Assembly: GCA_029624815.1 (NCBI GenBank)
Contig: JARSSH010000029.1
Span: forward strand, 39,510-103,509
Direction of reading: 5' to 3'
From: Candidatus Competibacter sp.
GTDB taxonomy: Bacteria; Pseudomonadota; Gammaproteobacteria; Competibacterales; Competibacteraceae
Length of the DNA stretch: 64,000 bases
Made by a program: the position numbers and the translations under genes. The notes beneath the pieces were generated by a model. That model ran no database searches. It worked only from the letters and a program-made list of their open reading frames with translations, and was not told the DNA's origin. Shown here piece by piece: positions 9,510-18,511 of this stretch (position 1 is the stretch's first letter; every line of letters starts with the position of its first letter).

Positions 9510-10598
9510 TTAATCCCAGGTGTCATCGATCACCCCACCGCCCAGGCAGTCGTCGGCGAGGTAGAAGACAATGGACTGTCCGGGGGTGATGGCGCGCTGC
9601 GGTTCGGGAAACCGGATCGTAGCGCCTCGCGCATCCAATGCCTCCAACACGCACGCCCGATCGCTTTGGCGATAGCGAATTTTGGCCTGACAGCGCAATG
9701 GCGTGGTGGGTGGCCGGCCTGCGATCCAGCGCAGTTGCGAGGCGCGTAAGCGCCGGTGAAATAGAGCAGGGTGGTCGTGACCCTGCACCACGGTCAATGT
9801 GTTGCTTTCCAACTCCTTGCCGGCGACGTACCAGGGGAGGCCGCTGCCGTCGCGCCGACCGCCGATGCCCAGTCCCTGTCGCTGGCCGATGGTGTGGAAC
9901 ATCAAGCCGGCGTGCTCGCCCAGCGGATCTCCGTTCGGGGTTCGGATCGGCCCCGGTCGGGCTGGCAGAAAACGGTTCAGGAACTCCCGGAACGGGCGTT
10001 CGCCGATGAAGCAAATGCCGGTGCTGTCCTTTTTGGCGTGGGTGACCAGACCGGCGCGGGCAGCCCTATCCCGCACCTCCTGCTTGTGGAGGTTACCGAC
10101 GGGAAACAATGCACTGGCCAGTTGGGATTGGTCGAGTCCGTATAGAAAGTAGCTCTGGTCCTTATTGGGGTCACGGCCCTTGAGCAGGTGCTGGCGGCAA
10201 TCGCGCTCCTCGCGCCGGACATAGTGGCCGGTGGCGATATGCCCGGCGCCCAGCCGGCGGGCATGATCGAGAAAAGCCCTGAACTTGATTTCGGTGTTGC
10301 ACAGGATGTCGGGGTTGGGGGTTCGACCACGGCGGTATTCGTCGAGAAAATAATGGAATACCCGCTCCCGATATTCGGTGGCGAAGCTGACCTGGTGCAA
10401 GGGAATGCCCAGCGTGTCGCAAACCGAGCGCGCGTCCTCCAGATCCTCGGCGGCGGAACAGTAACCGGCCTCGTGGGAATCCTCCCAGTTCTTCATGAAC
10501 ACGCCATGCACATCGTGGCCCTGTTCGACCAGCAGCAGCGCTGCCACCGAGGAATCCACGCCGCCGGACAGGCCCACCACGATCCGGTTTTTTGCCAT
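9510..10598 (-). CDS. mnmA: tRNA-specific 2-thiouridylase MnmA
   Basis: 362 residues. Thiolates U34 in tRNA-Lys, -Glu and -Gln using ATP and sulfur relayed by the Tus proteins. It has the PP-loop ATP pyrophosphatase motif SGGVDSS at residues 11-17, and the catalytic pair Cys100 (PNPDILCN) and Cys196 ([12 protein letters not shown]). The C-terminal beta-barrel ends with a short tail. Full-length, followed by hflD in a probable two-gene operon. Confidence 0.97.
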   Translation of the reverse strand: MAKNRIVVGLSGGVDSSVAALLLVEQGHDVHGVFMKNWEDSHEAGYCSAAEDLEDARSVCDTLGIPLHQVSFATEYRERVFHYFLDEYRRGRTPNPDILCNTEIKFRAFLDHARRLGAGHIATGHYVRREERDCRQHLLKGRDPNKDQSYFLYGLDQSQLASALFPVGNLHKQEVRDRAARAGLVTHAKKDSTGICFIGERPFREFLNRFLPARPGPIRTPNGDPLGEHAGLMFHTIGQRQGLGIGGRRDGSGLPWYVAGKELESNTLTVVQGHDHPALFHRRLRASQLRWIAGRPPTTPLRCQAKIRYRQSDRACVLEALDARGATIRFPEPQRAITPGQSIVFYLADDCLGGGVIDDTWD

Positions 10599-10697
10599 CG
10601 AGAGAGTATCAGGAGACCGAGGTTAAGAATGCGAATGGAGAGATTAGAATACCAAACGGATCTCGCCGGGACAGCGCCTGCTTAACCGCGGGCCAAA

Positions 10698-10727
10698 GAA
10701 AAAGGCCGAACCCCCGGTTCGGCCTTG
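10698..10727 (-). terminator. intrinsic terminator of the phasin gene
   Basis: 11-bp stem (aaggccgaacc / ggttcggcctt) with a CCC loop at 10702-10726. Read on the minus strand it is followed by a U-rich run (tttttcttt). It sits 17 nt after the phasin stop codon and before mnmA, separating the two transcripts. Confidence 0.85.
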
Positions 10728-10743
10728 CGGGGCAAGGCGTGAC

Positions 10744-11088
10744 CTATTTGCCGATGCCGGCCAGACTGTCCTGCACCAGCTTGTCGAATTCGGCCTTGAA
10801 GCGCGCCGTCAGATCGGCCAGCGCCTTGGCGTCGTCCATGAACTTCTGATTCAGGCTGGAGATCGACTCGGACTGCGAGGTCAGGAACGCCTGCAAACTG
10901 GCGAAATCGTTGATGTCGGCGGCGTTTTTCATCCGGTTCATCGCCATGTCGACATAGGATTGCAGGGCGCTCATCTGAAAATTGACCAAGGCTTCCAGAT
11001 TGGTGGCGGACAGCTTGTTGGCCTTGATCACCGGAGCCAGGAAGCTCTGGTACTGTTCGGACATTTTGGCTAGGGCGTCGTTGGTCAT
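10744..11088 (-). CDS. phaP: phasin family protein (PHA granule coat), copy 1
   Basis: 114-residue helical protein starting at ATG 11088 (MTNDALAKMSEQYQSFL). It shows the phasin pattern: amphipathic helices with NFQMSALQSYVDMAMNRM, then SLQAFLTSQSESISSLNQ, then DAKALADLTARFKAEF. Phasins coat polyhydroxyalkanoate granules and set their number and size. The second copy at 48.5 kb shares the plan (FQMNSLKAYLDIGINQMR, DAKAMSDLATRFK) and, strikingly, the same double operator upstream. It is monocistronic, with its own promoter region and intrinsic terminator. Confidence 0.88.
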   Translation of the reverse strand: MTNDALAKMSEQYQSFLAPVIKANKLSATNLEALVNFQMSALQSYVDMAMNRMKNAADINDFASLQAFLTSQSESISSLNQKFMDDAKALADLTARFKAEFDKLVQDSLAGIGK

Positions 11089-11127
11089 GGCGGTGGTTTC
11101 CCCATCAGTGGTTGGTCGATGGAAAAC

Positions 11128-11185
11128 AGCATAAGGCAATTTTTGTTGCAGTGCAATATAAACCTGGATTTTTGTTGCAGCGCAA
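11128..11185 (-). promoter_or_regulatory. phasin 1 promoter with paired TTGC-N3-GCAA operators
   Basis: Two copies of the palindrome TTGCNNNGCAA at 11146-11156 and 11175-11185, centres 29 bp apart. On the minus strand the proximal site overlaps a -10-like TATATT (11160-11155) and also supplies a -35-like TTGCAC, 17 bp from TATGCT (11133-11128). The distal site overlaps a -35-like TTGCGC. The same pair lies in front of the second phasin gene. PhaR repressors of PHA synthesis are known to bind TGC/GCA-rich palindromes at phasin promoters, so PhaR is the likely ligand; no phaR gene was found in the window. Confidence 0.7.
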
Positions 11186-11266
11186 TAAATGGAAAGCGTC
11201 CGCTTGGCTTGGCGTCCGACGGGCATTGGCGGATAATGCCGACCTTTGCGGCGATGGATAATTCCC

Positions 11267-12166
11267 ATGTGGTTCAGGAATCTGACGTTGTTTCGCCTGG
11301 TTGAGCCATTGTCGCTTTCGGCCGAGACGCTGGCGGCGCGGCTGGAGCAGCATGCGTTCCAGCCCTGCCCCAGTCATCAACCGAGCAGCGCTGGCTGGGT
11401 TCCGCCGCTGGGCCGCAAGGGGCGCGATCTGGTGCATGTCGCGCTGGGTCGGTGGCTGCTGTGCTTGCGGATCGAAGAGAAAGTCTTGCCGGCGGCCGTG
11501 CTTAACCAGATGGTGGACGAGCGCATCGCCGAGCTGGAAGACCAGCGGCGACAGCCGGTGCGGCGTCGTGAAAAGCAGGAGCTGCGCGAGCGGATGGTGG
11601 GCGAACTGCTGCCGCGCGCCTTGTGCCGGAGCCGGCATGGCTACGCCTATCTCGATCCATCGGCGGGCTGGCTGGTGGTGGGCAGCGCCAGTCCGCGCGG
11701 GGTGGATGAACTGACCGGAATGTTGCGCAAGACATTGGATACTCTGCCAGTCGCTCCACCGCGAGTGCGACAGTCGGTGGCGGCGGTCATGACGGCGTGG
11801 TTGGCCGAGGGCCAGGCCCCCGCGGAATTTACCCTGGGAGATACCTGCGAGTTGCGGGAGGTGGGAGAAACCGGTGGGGTCGTGCGTTGTCGCGGACAGG
11901 ATTTGGCCGGCGCCGAAATTCGCGGTCATCTGGCCGCGGGGAAGGAAGTAACCCGGTTGGGCCTGTGCTGGAACGAGCGGATCGCCTTTGTGCTCGACGA
12001 GGCGCTGGTGGTTCGCCGACTTCAGTTCCTCGATGTGATCCGGGAGTCGCTGCGGGATATCGCCGATTCTCCGGAAGCGATATTCGACGCCGAGTTCGCG
12101 CTGATGGCCGGCGAATTGGCGCTGTTGGCGCCGCGGTTGCTGGATCTGTTTGGGGGCGAGGCGTAG
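11267..12166 (+). CDS. rdgC: recombination-associated protein RdgC
   Basis: 299 residues starting at ATG 11267 (MWFRNLTLFRL, the family's typical start). RdgC forms a ring-shaped dimer on DNA and modulates RecA; it is also linked to exclusion of foreign recombination products. Family marks seen are GWVPPLGR, the RIEEKVLPAAVLNQMVDER block and GEATEFTLG-like sequence (here APAEFTLGDTCEL). Divergent from the phasin gene; its promoter must lie in the same 178-nt interval as the phasin operators, so the two may influence each other. Confidence 0.95.
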   Translation: MWFRNLTLFRLVEPLSLSAETLAARLEQHAFQPCPSHQPSSAGWVPPLGRKGRDLVHVALGRWLLCLRIEEKVLPAAVLNQMVDERIAELEDQRRQPVRRREKQELRERMVGELLPRALCRSRHGYAYLDPSAGWLVVGSASPRGVDELTGMLRKTLDTLPVAPPRVRQSVAAVMTAWLAEGQAPAEFTLGDTCELREVGETGGVVRCRGQDLAGAEIRGHLAAGKEVTRLGLCWNERIAFVLDEALVVRRLQFLDVIRESLRDIADSPEAIFDAEFALMAGELALLAPRLLDLFGGEA

Positions 12167-12251
12167 ATAGTCGGTCTTGGGCCGAGATAGACGCTAGAGT
12201 TGAATGACAAGACGGGCCGTATATGCTTCGGCGGTCCAAAAAAGGCGGCAC

Positions 12252-13310
12252 ATGAGCAGTTGGCAACTAACGGGCGTGATCGGATTGCTGGCGGCGCTGG
12301 TGAGCATGGGAGTGGCCGGCTGGCTGGTTCTGCGCTTTATCCAACAGCGCAAGCAGCGGATGGAAGCGCGGCTGGCGGCGCTGCGGAAGGCAGTGACGGA
12401 GAAAGCGGCGGCGGAGAAAGCGGCGGCGGAGAAAGCGGCGGCGCACAGCGCGGCGATCGCGCGGGCGGCGGCGGAGCGAGTGGCGGCCAAGCGGGTGGCG
12501 GCGGAGAAAGCGGCGGCGGAGAAAGCGGCGGCGGAGAAAGCGGCGGCGGAACAGGCCATCGCCGAATGGGCGGCGGCGGAGCAGGCCGAAGCCGAGCGCG
12601 TCCAGCTCAAGCGGGCCACGGTGGAGCGGCGGGAATCCGAGGAAGTCGAGGCGCGGATGCGCGCCGTCGAGGATGCCATCACCGAATGGTTGGACGCGGA
12701 ACGCGAAGGCAGCCGATTGGCCGCTACCGTTGCCGCCAAACCGGGCAGGGCGCCGAAAAAGACCTACACCCGGGCCGAAGCGATCCGTCAGCAGGTGCGC
12801 ACCACCGCCGAGAAGGTGGAAAGGGAGGCGCAGGAGTTGGAGTTCATCAAGAACCGTATCCAGGCCGGGGTGGATTTTCTACCGATCGAATTCAAGCAGA
12901 CTATCGATGACTGGAAGGAAGGGCGAGTCTTCCGCCACAATACCTTCGACGATCTCAAGCTTAAATTCCGCTACAAGGCCTACTCGGTCGAGGACGGCTA
13001 CGAGCTGCTGTATCAGTACAACGAATGGATGGCTCAGCAACGCGAAAAACTCCGGGTCTTTATCCGTCTGCTGGGCACCGAGGTAAACAAGGGAGAAAGC
13101 ATTCAGGGGGCCATCGAGCAGGCGGAGCGCAGCGAGCGGCAGAAGTACCTGGAAATGGATGTCGATGTGATCTTTACCCTGCGCGAGATCCGCACCATCC
13201 TGGACCGGCTGATCGGCATGGAGACCATTCTGAAGGAGCTCGAAATGGTCTGTCGCAAGCGTTCCGAACAGATCATCACTCCATCCTGGGAGGCGAAGGG
13301 GTCGCTGTAG
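12252..13310 (+). CDS. unrecognised membrane-anchored alanine-rich coiled-coil protein
   Basis: 352 residues from ATG 12252 (MSSWQLTGVIGLLAALVSMG), behind an AAGG site; an upstream ATG at 12204 in the same frame is less likely. A single N-terminal membrane helix (about residues 6-28) is followed by a charged helix with tandem AAAEK units (about 50-100), resembling the TolA-type long helix in composition only. A C-terminal half of mixed helices follows (FIKNRIQAGVDFLPIEFKQT, VEDGYELLYQYNEWM, FTLREIRTILDRLIGMETIL), which looks like a folded domain. I do not recognise the family. The topology suggests a cytoplasmic rod anchored in the inner membrane. It follows rdgC by 85 nt and may be cotranscribed. 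Confidence 0.7.
   Translation: MSSWQLTGVIGLLAALVSMGVAGWLVLRFIQQRKQRMEARLAALRKAVTEKAAAEKAAAEKAAAHSAAIARAAAERVAAKRVAAEKAAAEKAAAEKAAAEQAIAEWAAAEQAEAERVQLKRATVERRESEEVEARMRAVEDAITEWLDAEREGSRLAATVAAKPGRAPKKTYTRAEAIRQQVRTTAEKVEREAQELEFIKNRIQAGVDFLPIEFKQTIDDWKEGRVFRHNTFDDLKLKFRYKAYSVEDGYELLYQYNEWMAQQREKLRVFIRLLGTEVNKGESIQGAIEQAERSERQKYLEMDVDVIFTLREIRTILDRLIGMETILKELEMVCRKRSEQIITPSWEAKGSL
12399..12552 (+). repeat. 15-bp tandem repeats encoding AAAEK
   Basis: Two blocks (about 12399-12443 and 12500-12552) of the 15-bp unit gagaaagcggcggcg, separated by diverged alanine-rich sequence. The unit keeps frame, so slippage would lengthen or shorten the coiled coil without breaking the gene. Confidence 0.85.
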
Positions 13311-13324
13311 CCAGGATCGCTCTT

Positions 13325-14050
13325 TCAGCCTTGCCCACCCAAATACGCCCGCCGCACCTCGGGATCAGCCAGTAGCTCCTCTCCGGTTCCCGATAGACGA
13401 ATTTCGCCGTTCACCAGCACATAGCCACGCTGGGCCAGTTTCAGCGCATGATGCGCATTCTGCTCCACCAGAAAAATGGTCGCGCCGCTATCGCGAATTT
13501 CCCGGATCGTGGCAAAAATGCGCTGCACCATCAACGGCGCCAATCCCAAACTGGGTTCATCCAACAGCAGCAGGCGAGGCCGGCTCATCAACGCCCGGCC
13601 AATCGCCAGCATCTGCTGCTCGCCGCCGGAGAGCGTGCCGGCCCGTTGATTGCGCCGTTCCTTGAGTCGGGGGAACAGTTCGAACACATTGATCAGGTCG
13701 GCATCCATGCGATCCATCCCAACTGGAATCGCACCCATCAGCAGGTTTTCCTCGACGCTCATCGCCGCAAAGATCCGCCGTCCTTCCGGGGCCTGCGCGA
13801 TACCCATCTTGGCGATCTCGTGGGTCGGCAGACCCGTGATGTCGCGGCCCTGGTAGCGAATCCAGCCCCCGGCAGGCCGCGGATCGCCAAACAGGCTCAT
13901 CAACAAGGTCGATTTGCCCGCCCCATTGGCGCCGATCAGAGTCACGATCTCGCCGGAATCAATGAACAAGGAGACTTGGCACAGTGCCTGAATCGGGCCA
14001 TAGCGGGCGTCCAGCTCATGGATTTGCAACAACGGCTCGCTATGACGCAT
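13325..14050 (-). CDS. livF: branched-chain amino acid ABC transporter ATPase LivF
   Basis: 241-residue ABC ATPase. Walker A is GANGAGKST, the signature TLSGGEQQMLAIGRAL, and Walker B LLLLDEPSLGLAP, with the EQN switch region (LVEQNAHHAL) typical of LivF. Energises import of Leu/Ile/Val or related amino acids. It overlaps livG by 11 nt as the last gene of livK-H-M-G-F. Confidence 0.95.
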   Translation of the reverse strand: MRHSEPLLQIHELDARYGPIQALCQVSLFIDSGEIVTLIGANGAGKSTLLMSLFGDPRPAGGWIRYQGRDITGLPTHEIAKMGIAQAPEGRRIFAAMSVEENLLMGAIPVGMDRMDADLINVFELFPRLKERRNQRAGTLSGGEQQMLAIGRALMSRPRLLLLDEPSLGLAPLMVQRIFATIREIRDSGATIFLVEQNAHHALKLAQRGYVLVNGEIRLSGTGEELLADPEVRRAYLGGQG

Positions 14051-14939
14051 CGTCGTTTACCGCTTCGGTTCCAAGATAGGCCGCCAGCACGGCTGGATGA
14101 TGAGCCACGGTGCGCGGATCACCGTCGGCGATCACCTCGCCATAATCCAACACCACAATATGCTCCGACAGACCCATCACCAGACCCATGTCATGTTCGA
14201 TCAGCAGGATCGTGACCCCATGCTCGTCGCGTAGCCGACGAATCAGCTCACTGAGTTCCGTCGTTTCACGCGGATTCAATCCGGCCGCCGGCTCGTCGAG
14301 ACACAGCAACCGGGGACCGGTACACATGGCCCGAGCGATTTCCAGCCGACGTTGGTGACCATAGGGCAACTCTCCCGCCAATCGATTGGCGTCTTCCGCG
14401 AGCCCAAACACCTTGAGCCAGGCATACGCACGCTCCAGCGCATCGCGCTCCGACTGACGATAAGCGGCGGTTTGCAACAGGCCCGCCACCAGGTTGCGAT
14501 TGAGTTGCAAGTGCTGGGCGACCAGCAGGTTCTCGATCGCGGTCATTTCCTTGAACAAGCGCACGTTCTGAAAAGTACGCGCGACTCCAGCCCGCGTCAC
14601 TCGGTGGGTTCCGCCGAACACTTTGTAATATAACCGGTCGGCAAAAGCCGCCGGATTGACGAAATCGCTAGCCCGGAATGGCTGGCCAAGAATGTTAATC
14701 AAATCGATGGCGGCGCGGGAGGTATGCAGCGCGATTTGGCCTTCGGTCGCTTTATAAAAGCCCGTCAGGCAATTGAATACCGTTGTCTTGCCAGCGCCAT
14801 TGGGACCAATCAAGGCGGAGATGGAGCCACGCTTGACCTCGAAGCTAACATCGTTGAGGGCCAGGATGCCGCCAAAGCGCATGGTTAATCCGGTCACTTC
14901 CAATAACGGCGGATGGATTGGATCGGTCGTCATGGACAC
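14040..14939 (-). CDS. livG: branched-chain amino acid ABC transporter ATPase LivG
   Basis: 299 residues. Walker A is GPNGAGKTT and Walker B LLCLDEPAAGLNP, with the LivG C-terminal block LLIEHDMGLVMGLSEHIVVL. The signature loop reads LAGELPYGHQRRLEIARA, the LivG form of LSGGQ. An insertion after Walker A (about residues 70-115) makes it longer than the E. coli protein (255). It overlaps livM by 10 nt and livF by 11 nt, implying coupled translation. Confidence 0.95.
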   Translation of the reverse strand: MSMTTDPIHPPLLEVTGLTMRFGGILALNDVSFEVKRGSISALIGPNGAGKTTVFNCLTGFYKATEGQIALHTSRAAIDLINILGQPFRASDFVNPAAFADRLYYKVFGGTHRVTRAGVARTFQNVRLFKEMTAIENLLVAQHLQLNRNLVAGLLQTAAYRQSERDALERAYAWLKVFGLAEDANRLAGELPYGHQRRLEIARAMCTGPRLLCLDEPAAGLNPRETTELSELIRRLRDEHGVTILLIEHDMGLVMGLSEHIVVLDYGEVIADGDPRTVAHHPAVLAAYLGTEAVNDDAS

Positions 14940-16243
14940 AAGCCCTTGACCTCGAAAGCACGCCGCCTTGGGCGAATCAAGCCACGTGGCCGCCAGATCA
15001 TCATCGACACCATCAACACGCCGAAAGTAAATACCCGATAGTCGGCAAAGGCGCGCAGCAGTTCGGGCAAAACGGTCAGTACCAGCGCCGCCACAATCAC
15101 CCCGGTGGTGGAGCCCAGTCCGCCCAGCACCACGATGGCGACGATCAATGCCGATTCGAAGAAGTTGAACGACATCGGATTGATGAAACCCTGATACGTA
15201 GCGAAGAACACACCAGCGATACCGCCAACCATGGCGCCCATCATGAAAGCCGACAGTTTGACCAGAACATGATTGATGCCCAAGGCGCGGCAGGCGATTT
15301 CGTCCTCGCGCAATGCCTCCCAGGCCCGGCCCACCGGCATGTCGCGCAGACGGGTGACCACGACCACCATTAGACAGACGATCAGGAACAGCGCCAGGTA
15401 GATGAAGATAAAGCGGTGCAGTGGATCGTAGCTGATCTGGAAATATTCGTGAAAGGACATCCCGCCGTCTTTGGCGGTGCGGGTGAATTCCAGGCCGAAC
15501 AGTTGGGGGGGCGGAGCGGAGATGCCGTTAGGGCCGCCGGTGAACTCCAGCCAGTTGTTCAGCACCAGGCGGATAATCTCGCCGAAGCCCAAGGTAACGA
15601 TCGCCAGGTAGTCGCCATGCATCCGCAGCACGGGGAAGCCGAGTATGCCGCCAAACAACGCCGCCAGCATCGCCGCCAGCGGTAGCGCGCTCCAAAAGCC
15701 CAAGTCGAGATATTGCGCGCCCAAGGCCAATCCGTATGCACCAACGGCGTAGAAAGCAACGTAGCCGAGATCGAGCAGGCCGGCCAGCCCGACCACGATA
15801 TTCAGCCCCAAACCCAGCAGCACATAGATCATCGCCTGGATCAACACGGTCAGCCAATATTTGCTGGCCAGAAACGGTAGGCTCAGAGCGAGAGCGACAA
15901 TGACCAGCAGCCACCAGCGCTGCCGGTTGTTTTCCGAGATGCTGACCACCAGGATGCCCGGTTGGCGGCGGCGGGCGTTAAACCGTTCGAGCGCGGCCTG
16001 CCCGGTCGGCGTATGCATCGCCAATGTAACCAGGAATCGGCCCACGGCGATGATCGCGGCGATCAGCAACGGGCGTTGCAATTCGTTCTTGACTTCATAG
16101 CCGTCCAACACCAGACCGACGATGGGGCCCAACAGCAAGAGCGCCAGCGCGAAAGCGGCCGTCGCTTCCAGGACGGCTTGGCGGAAAACCGGATTCCAGC
16201 GAACCCCGCGGGTAGCGGGCGAAGCAGCGGTGGACGGCATCAC
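14930..16243 (-). CDS. livM: branched-chain amino acid ABC transporter permease LivM
   Basis: 437-residue polytopic membrane protein with the LivM core (LGLNIVVGLAGLLDLGYVAF, GFPVLRMHGDYLAIVTLGFG, WEALREDEIACRALGIN, the last being the EAA-like coupling loop). Two additional N-terminal membrane segments precede the core, as in the longer LivM forms of many proteobacteria. It pairs with LivH to form the pore. Confidence 0.95.
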   Translation of the reverse strand: MMPSTAASPATRGVRWNPVFRQAVLEATAAFALALLLLGPIVGLVLDGYEVKNELQRPLLIAAIIAVGRFLVTLAMHTPTGQAALERFNARRRQPGILVVSISENNRQRWWLLVIVALALSLPFLASKYWLTVLIQAMIYVLLGLGLNIVVGLAGLLDLGYVAFYAVGAYGLALGAQYLDLGFWSALPLAAMLAALFGGILGFPVLRMHGDYLAIVTLGFGEIIRLVLNNWLEFTGGPNGISAPPPQLFGLEFTRTAKDGGMSFHEYFQISYDPLHRFIFIYLALFLIVCLMVVVVTRLRDMPVGRAWEALREDEIACRALGINHVLVKLSAFMMGAMVGGIAGVFFATYQGFINPMSFNFFESALIVAIVVLGGLGSTTGVIVAALVLTVLPELLRAFADYRVFTFGVLMVSMMIWRPRGLIRPRRRAFEVKGLCP

Positions 16244-17157
16244 ACCTTCTCCACTTCCGGTTTACCGAGCAAGCCGGTGGGGCGGAAGATCAGCACCAAC
16301 ACCAGCAGCGAGAAGGCGAACACATCCTTGTAATCGGTGTTGACCATGCCGGAGAACAGCGCCTCCGACAAGCCGAGAATCAGACCGCCCAGCATCGCGC
16401 CCGGCAGCGAGCCGATGCCGCCCAGCACCGCGGCGGTGAAGGCCTTGATGCCAGTGACGAAGCCAATGTAGAAATCGAAGGAGCCGTAATTCAAGGTGAC
16501 CAGCACCCCGGCGATCGCCGCCATGGCCGCGCCGATAACGAATACCGTGGAAATGATCCGATCGGTGTCAATGCCGAGAATCGCCGCCATCCGCCGATCC
16601 TGCTGCGTCGCGCGGCATTGCCGGCCCAACGAGGTGCGCTGGATCAGCCAGGTTAGCGCCGCCATGCTGGTCAGGGAGACCACGACAATCATGCATTGCA
16701 CCAGGGTGATCTGCACGAAGTCATTCCCTTCGCCGAAACGCAGCGTGGCCGGGATCAGACTCGGCACCCCCTGAGTTTTGGCGCCCTGACTTAATTGCAC
16801 CCCGTTTTGCAGCACCAACGACATGCCGATAGCGGAAATCAGCGGCGCCAAGCGAGGCGCGCCGCGTAGGGGACGGTAAGCGATGCGCTCGATGGTCCAG
16901 CCGTAAGCGGCGGTGATCAGCATGGTGGTCGCTAAAGTTGCCAGCAGGGCGAAGGGCAACGAGTCGATGCCGAAGGAGAACAAGACAGCCAGGCAGATCG
17001 CGGTCACATACGCCGAGATCATGTACACATCGCCGTGGGCGAAGTTGATCATGCCCACGATGCCGTACACCATGGTGTAGCCGATGGCGATCAGGCCGTA
17101 AATGGAGCCGAGCGTCAGGCCGTTGACCAATTGTTGGGCGAGAATATGCCAGTCCAT
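16240..17157 (-). CDS. livH: branched-chain amino acid ABC transporter permease LivH
   Basis: 305 residues, about eight membrane helices, with LivH marks GLIAIGYTMVYGIVGMINFA and HGDVYMISAY near the N-terminus and the coupling loop around GRQCRATQQDRRMAAILGID. Start and stop overlap livM by 4 nt (ATGA). It follows livK after a 78-nt gap that contains a hairpin. Confidence 0.95.
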   Translation of the reverse strand: MDWHILAQQLVNGLTLGSIYGLIAIGYTMVYGIVGMINFAHGDVYMISAYVTAICLAVLFSFGIDSLPFALLATLATTMLITAAYGWTIERIAYRPLRGAPRLAPLISAIGMSLVLQNGVQLSQGAKTQGVPSLIPATLRFGEGNDFVQITLVQCMIVVVSLTSMAALTWLIQRTSLGRQCRATQQDRRMAAILGIDTDRIISTVFVIGAAMAAIAGVLVTLNYGSFDFYIGFVTGIKAFTAAVLGGIGSLPGAMLGGLILGLSEALFSGMVNTDYKDVFAFSLLVLVLIFRPTGLLGKPEVEKV

Positions 17158-17198
17158 GTGGATCGGACTACCGGATGAAGGATGGGAAAGGGCGGCGA

Positions 17199-17221
17199 CC
17201 CTCCCTCGTGGGGAGGGAGGG
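17199..17221 (-). terminator. hairpin between livK and livH (attenuator-like)
   Basis: 9-bp perfect stem (ccctccctc / gagggaggg) with a 5-nt loop in the gap between the binding-protein gene and the permease genes, without a U-run. Intercistronic hairpins here commonly keep the binding-protein mRNA more abundant than the permease mRNA; that role is inferred. Confidence 0.5.
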
Positions 17222-17235
17222 CCGGGAGAAAAGAA

Positions 17236-18375
17236 TTACTTCCGCATTTCCTTATAGGTTCCGTCCGGTTCCCAGACGAACAACGAGAAGCTGGTGTCCT
17301 TGAGGTCGCCCTTGCCGTCCCAACTCTTCGGGCCAAGCACGGTTGGCACGGTGTGGGATTTGAGCCATTTGGCGAGCTTCGCGCCGTCGCTGGTCTTGGC
17401 GCCTTTCATGCTGTCGGCAATGGCTTGCAGCGAAGCATAGGCGTACAACGTGAAGCCGGACGGGTCAAAACCGGCATCCTTCATCTTTTTGACGACGGCT
17501 TGGCTGGCAGGGATGTTGCGCGCCTCGCGGACCGAGGTCATGTAGGCGCCTTCGACGAACTGCGGGCCGCCGGCGGCGGTGACGATGGCCGGGTCCAGAC
17601 TGCCGTCACCGGAGAGAAAGTTGACTTTCAATCCCTGCTCACGCAATTGCCGCAGCAACGGGCCCGCTTCGTTGTACAGGCCGCCAAAATACACGGTATC
17701 GGCGCCCGATGCCTTAATCTTGGTCACCAAGGCGTTGAAGTCCTTCTCGCCGCGGGTCAGTCCCTCGTACAGCACCACCCGGTTATCGGCCTTCAACTCT
17801 TTCAGCCGATCGCGCATGGCGTCAGCGATGCCTTGGCCGTAGGTGTCCTTGTCATGCACCACGGCGATTTTCTTGGCCTTGAGTTCCTTGACGATGAAAT
17901 CGGCGGCCAGTGGCCCCTGCTGATCGTCGCGACCACACATACGAAATACCGTCACCAAACCGCGCTCGGTCACTTTGGGGTTGGTGGAGCCGGGGGTGAT
18001 CACCAGGACGCCAGCGTCGGCATAGACTTCGGAAGCCGGGATGGTCGAGGACGAACAGAAGTGGCCAACTACCGCCGCCACCTTATCTTGGTCCAATAAG
18101 CGGTTGGCGACCGCCGTCGCTTGTTTGGGTTCGCAGGCGTCATCGCCCTTGACCAGCTCGATCTGCTTGCCATTGATGCCACCGGCGGCGTTGATGTCCT
18201 CGGCCGCTTGGCTGGCGCCGCGCCAGAATTGCTCGCCGAACGCTGCGTAGCCGCCGGTCATCGGACCGGCAACGCCGATCTTGATGGTATCGGCAGCGCC
18301 AGCCAAGCCGCTCAGGCTCAGTCCGCCAGCCAGAGCCACGGCCAACAGGCAACGCGGGAAGGATGGATGATCCAT
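17236..18375 (-). CDS. livK: periplasmic branched-chain amino acid binding protein LivK/LivJ type
   Basis: 379 residues from ATG 18375 with AAGGAG upstream; the open frame before it is leader sequence. An N-terminal Sec signal peptide (CLLAVALAGGLSLSGLAGA, cleaved before ADTIKIG) leads into a type I periplasmic binding fold with GPMTGGYAAFGEQFWRGA and the conserved GKQIELVKGDDACEPKQA. It delivers branched-chain amino acids, or a related substrate such as an amide, to LivHM. It is the first gene of the operon, so its promoter serves all five. Confidence 0.93.
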   Translation of the reverse strand: MDHPSFPRCLLAVALAGGLSLSGLAGAADTIKIGVAGPMTGGYAAFGEQFWRGASQAAEDINAAGGINGKQIELVKGDDACEPKQATAVANRLLDQDKVAAVVGHFCSSSTIPASEVYADAGVLVITPGSTNPKVTERGLVTVFRMCGRDDQQGPLAADFIVKELKAKKIAVVHDKDTYGQGIADAMRDRLKELKADNRVVLYEGLTRGEKDFNALVTKIKASGADTVYFGGLYNEAGPLLRQLREQGLKVNFLSGDGSLDPAIVTAAGGPQFVEGAYMTSVREARNIPASQAVVKKMKDAGFDPSGFTLYAYASLQAIADSMKGAKTSDGAKLAKWLKSHTVPTVLGPKSWDGKGDLKDTSFSLFVWEPDGTYKEMRK

Positions 18376-18482
18376 GAATGTACTCCTTGGGGGTGGGTTG
18401 AGAACGGATTTACGCGATTGGAGCCGCCGATTCGAAGCGAGTAGCGCCAAGGGGGCCGAATATTGCCAAGCCCTTCTCTTAA

Positions 18483-18511
18483 TTTTTATTGACATTGCCC
18501 GATCTTGCCAA
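18483..18511 (-). promoter_or_regulatory. candidate sigma-70 promoter of the liv operon
   Basis: On the minus strand TTGGCA (18511-18506) and TAAAAA (18488-18483) are 17 bp apart, about 108 nt before the livK start. This is the only promoter-like pair I see in the 315-nt gap 18376-18690, which otherwise shows no gene. Confidence 0.35.

Noticed and set aside
12194..12739. Long antisense frame with Ser-Ala-Ala-Ala-Phe repeats over the coiled-coil gene.
   Set aside because: It is the mirror of the AAAEK codon repeats; the sense protein has a ribosome site, membrane helix and folded C-terminus, the antisense has none.
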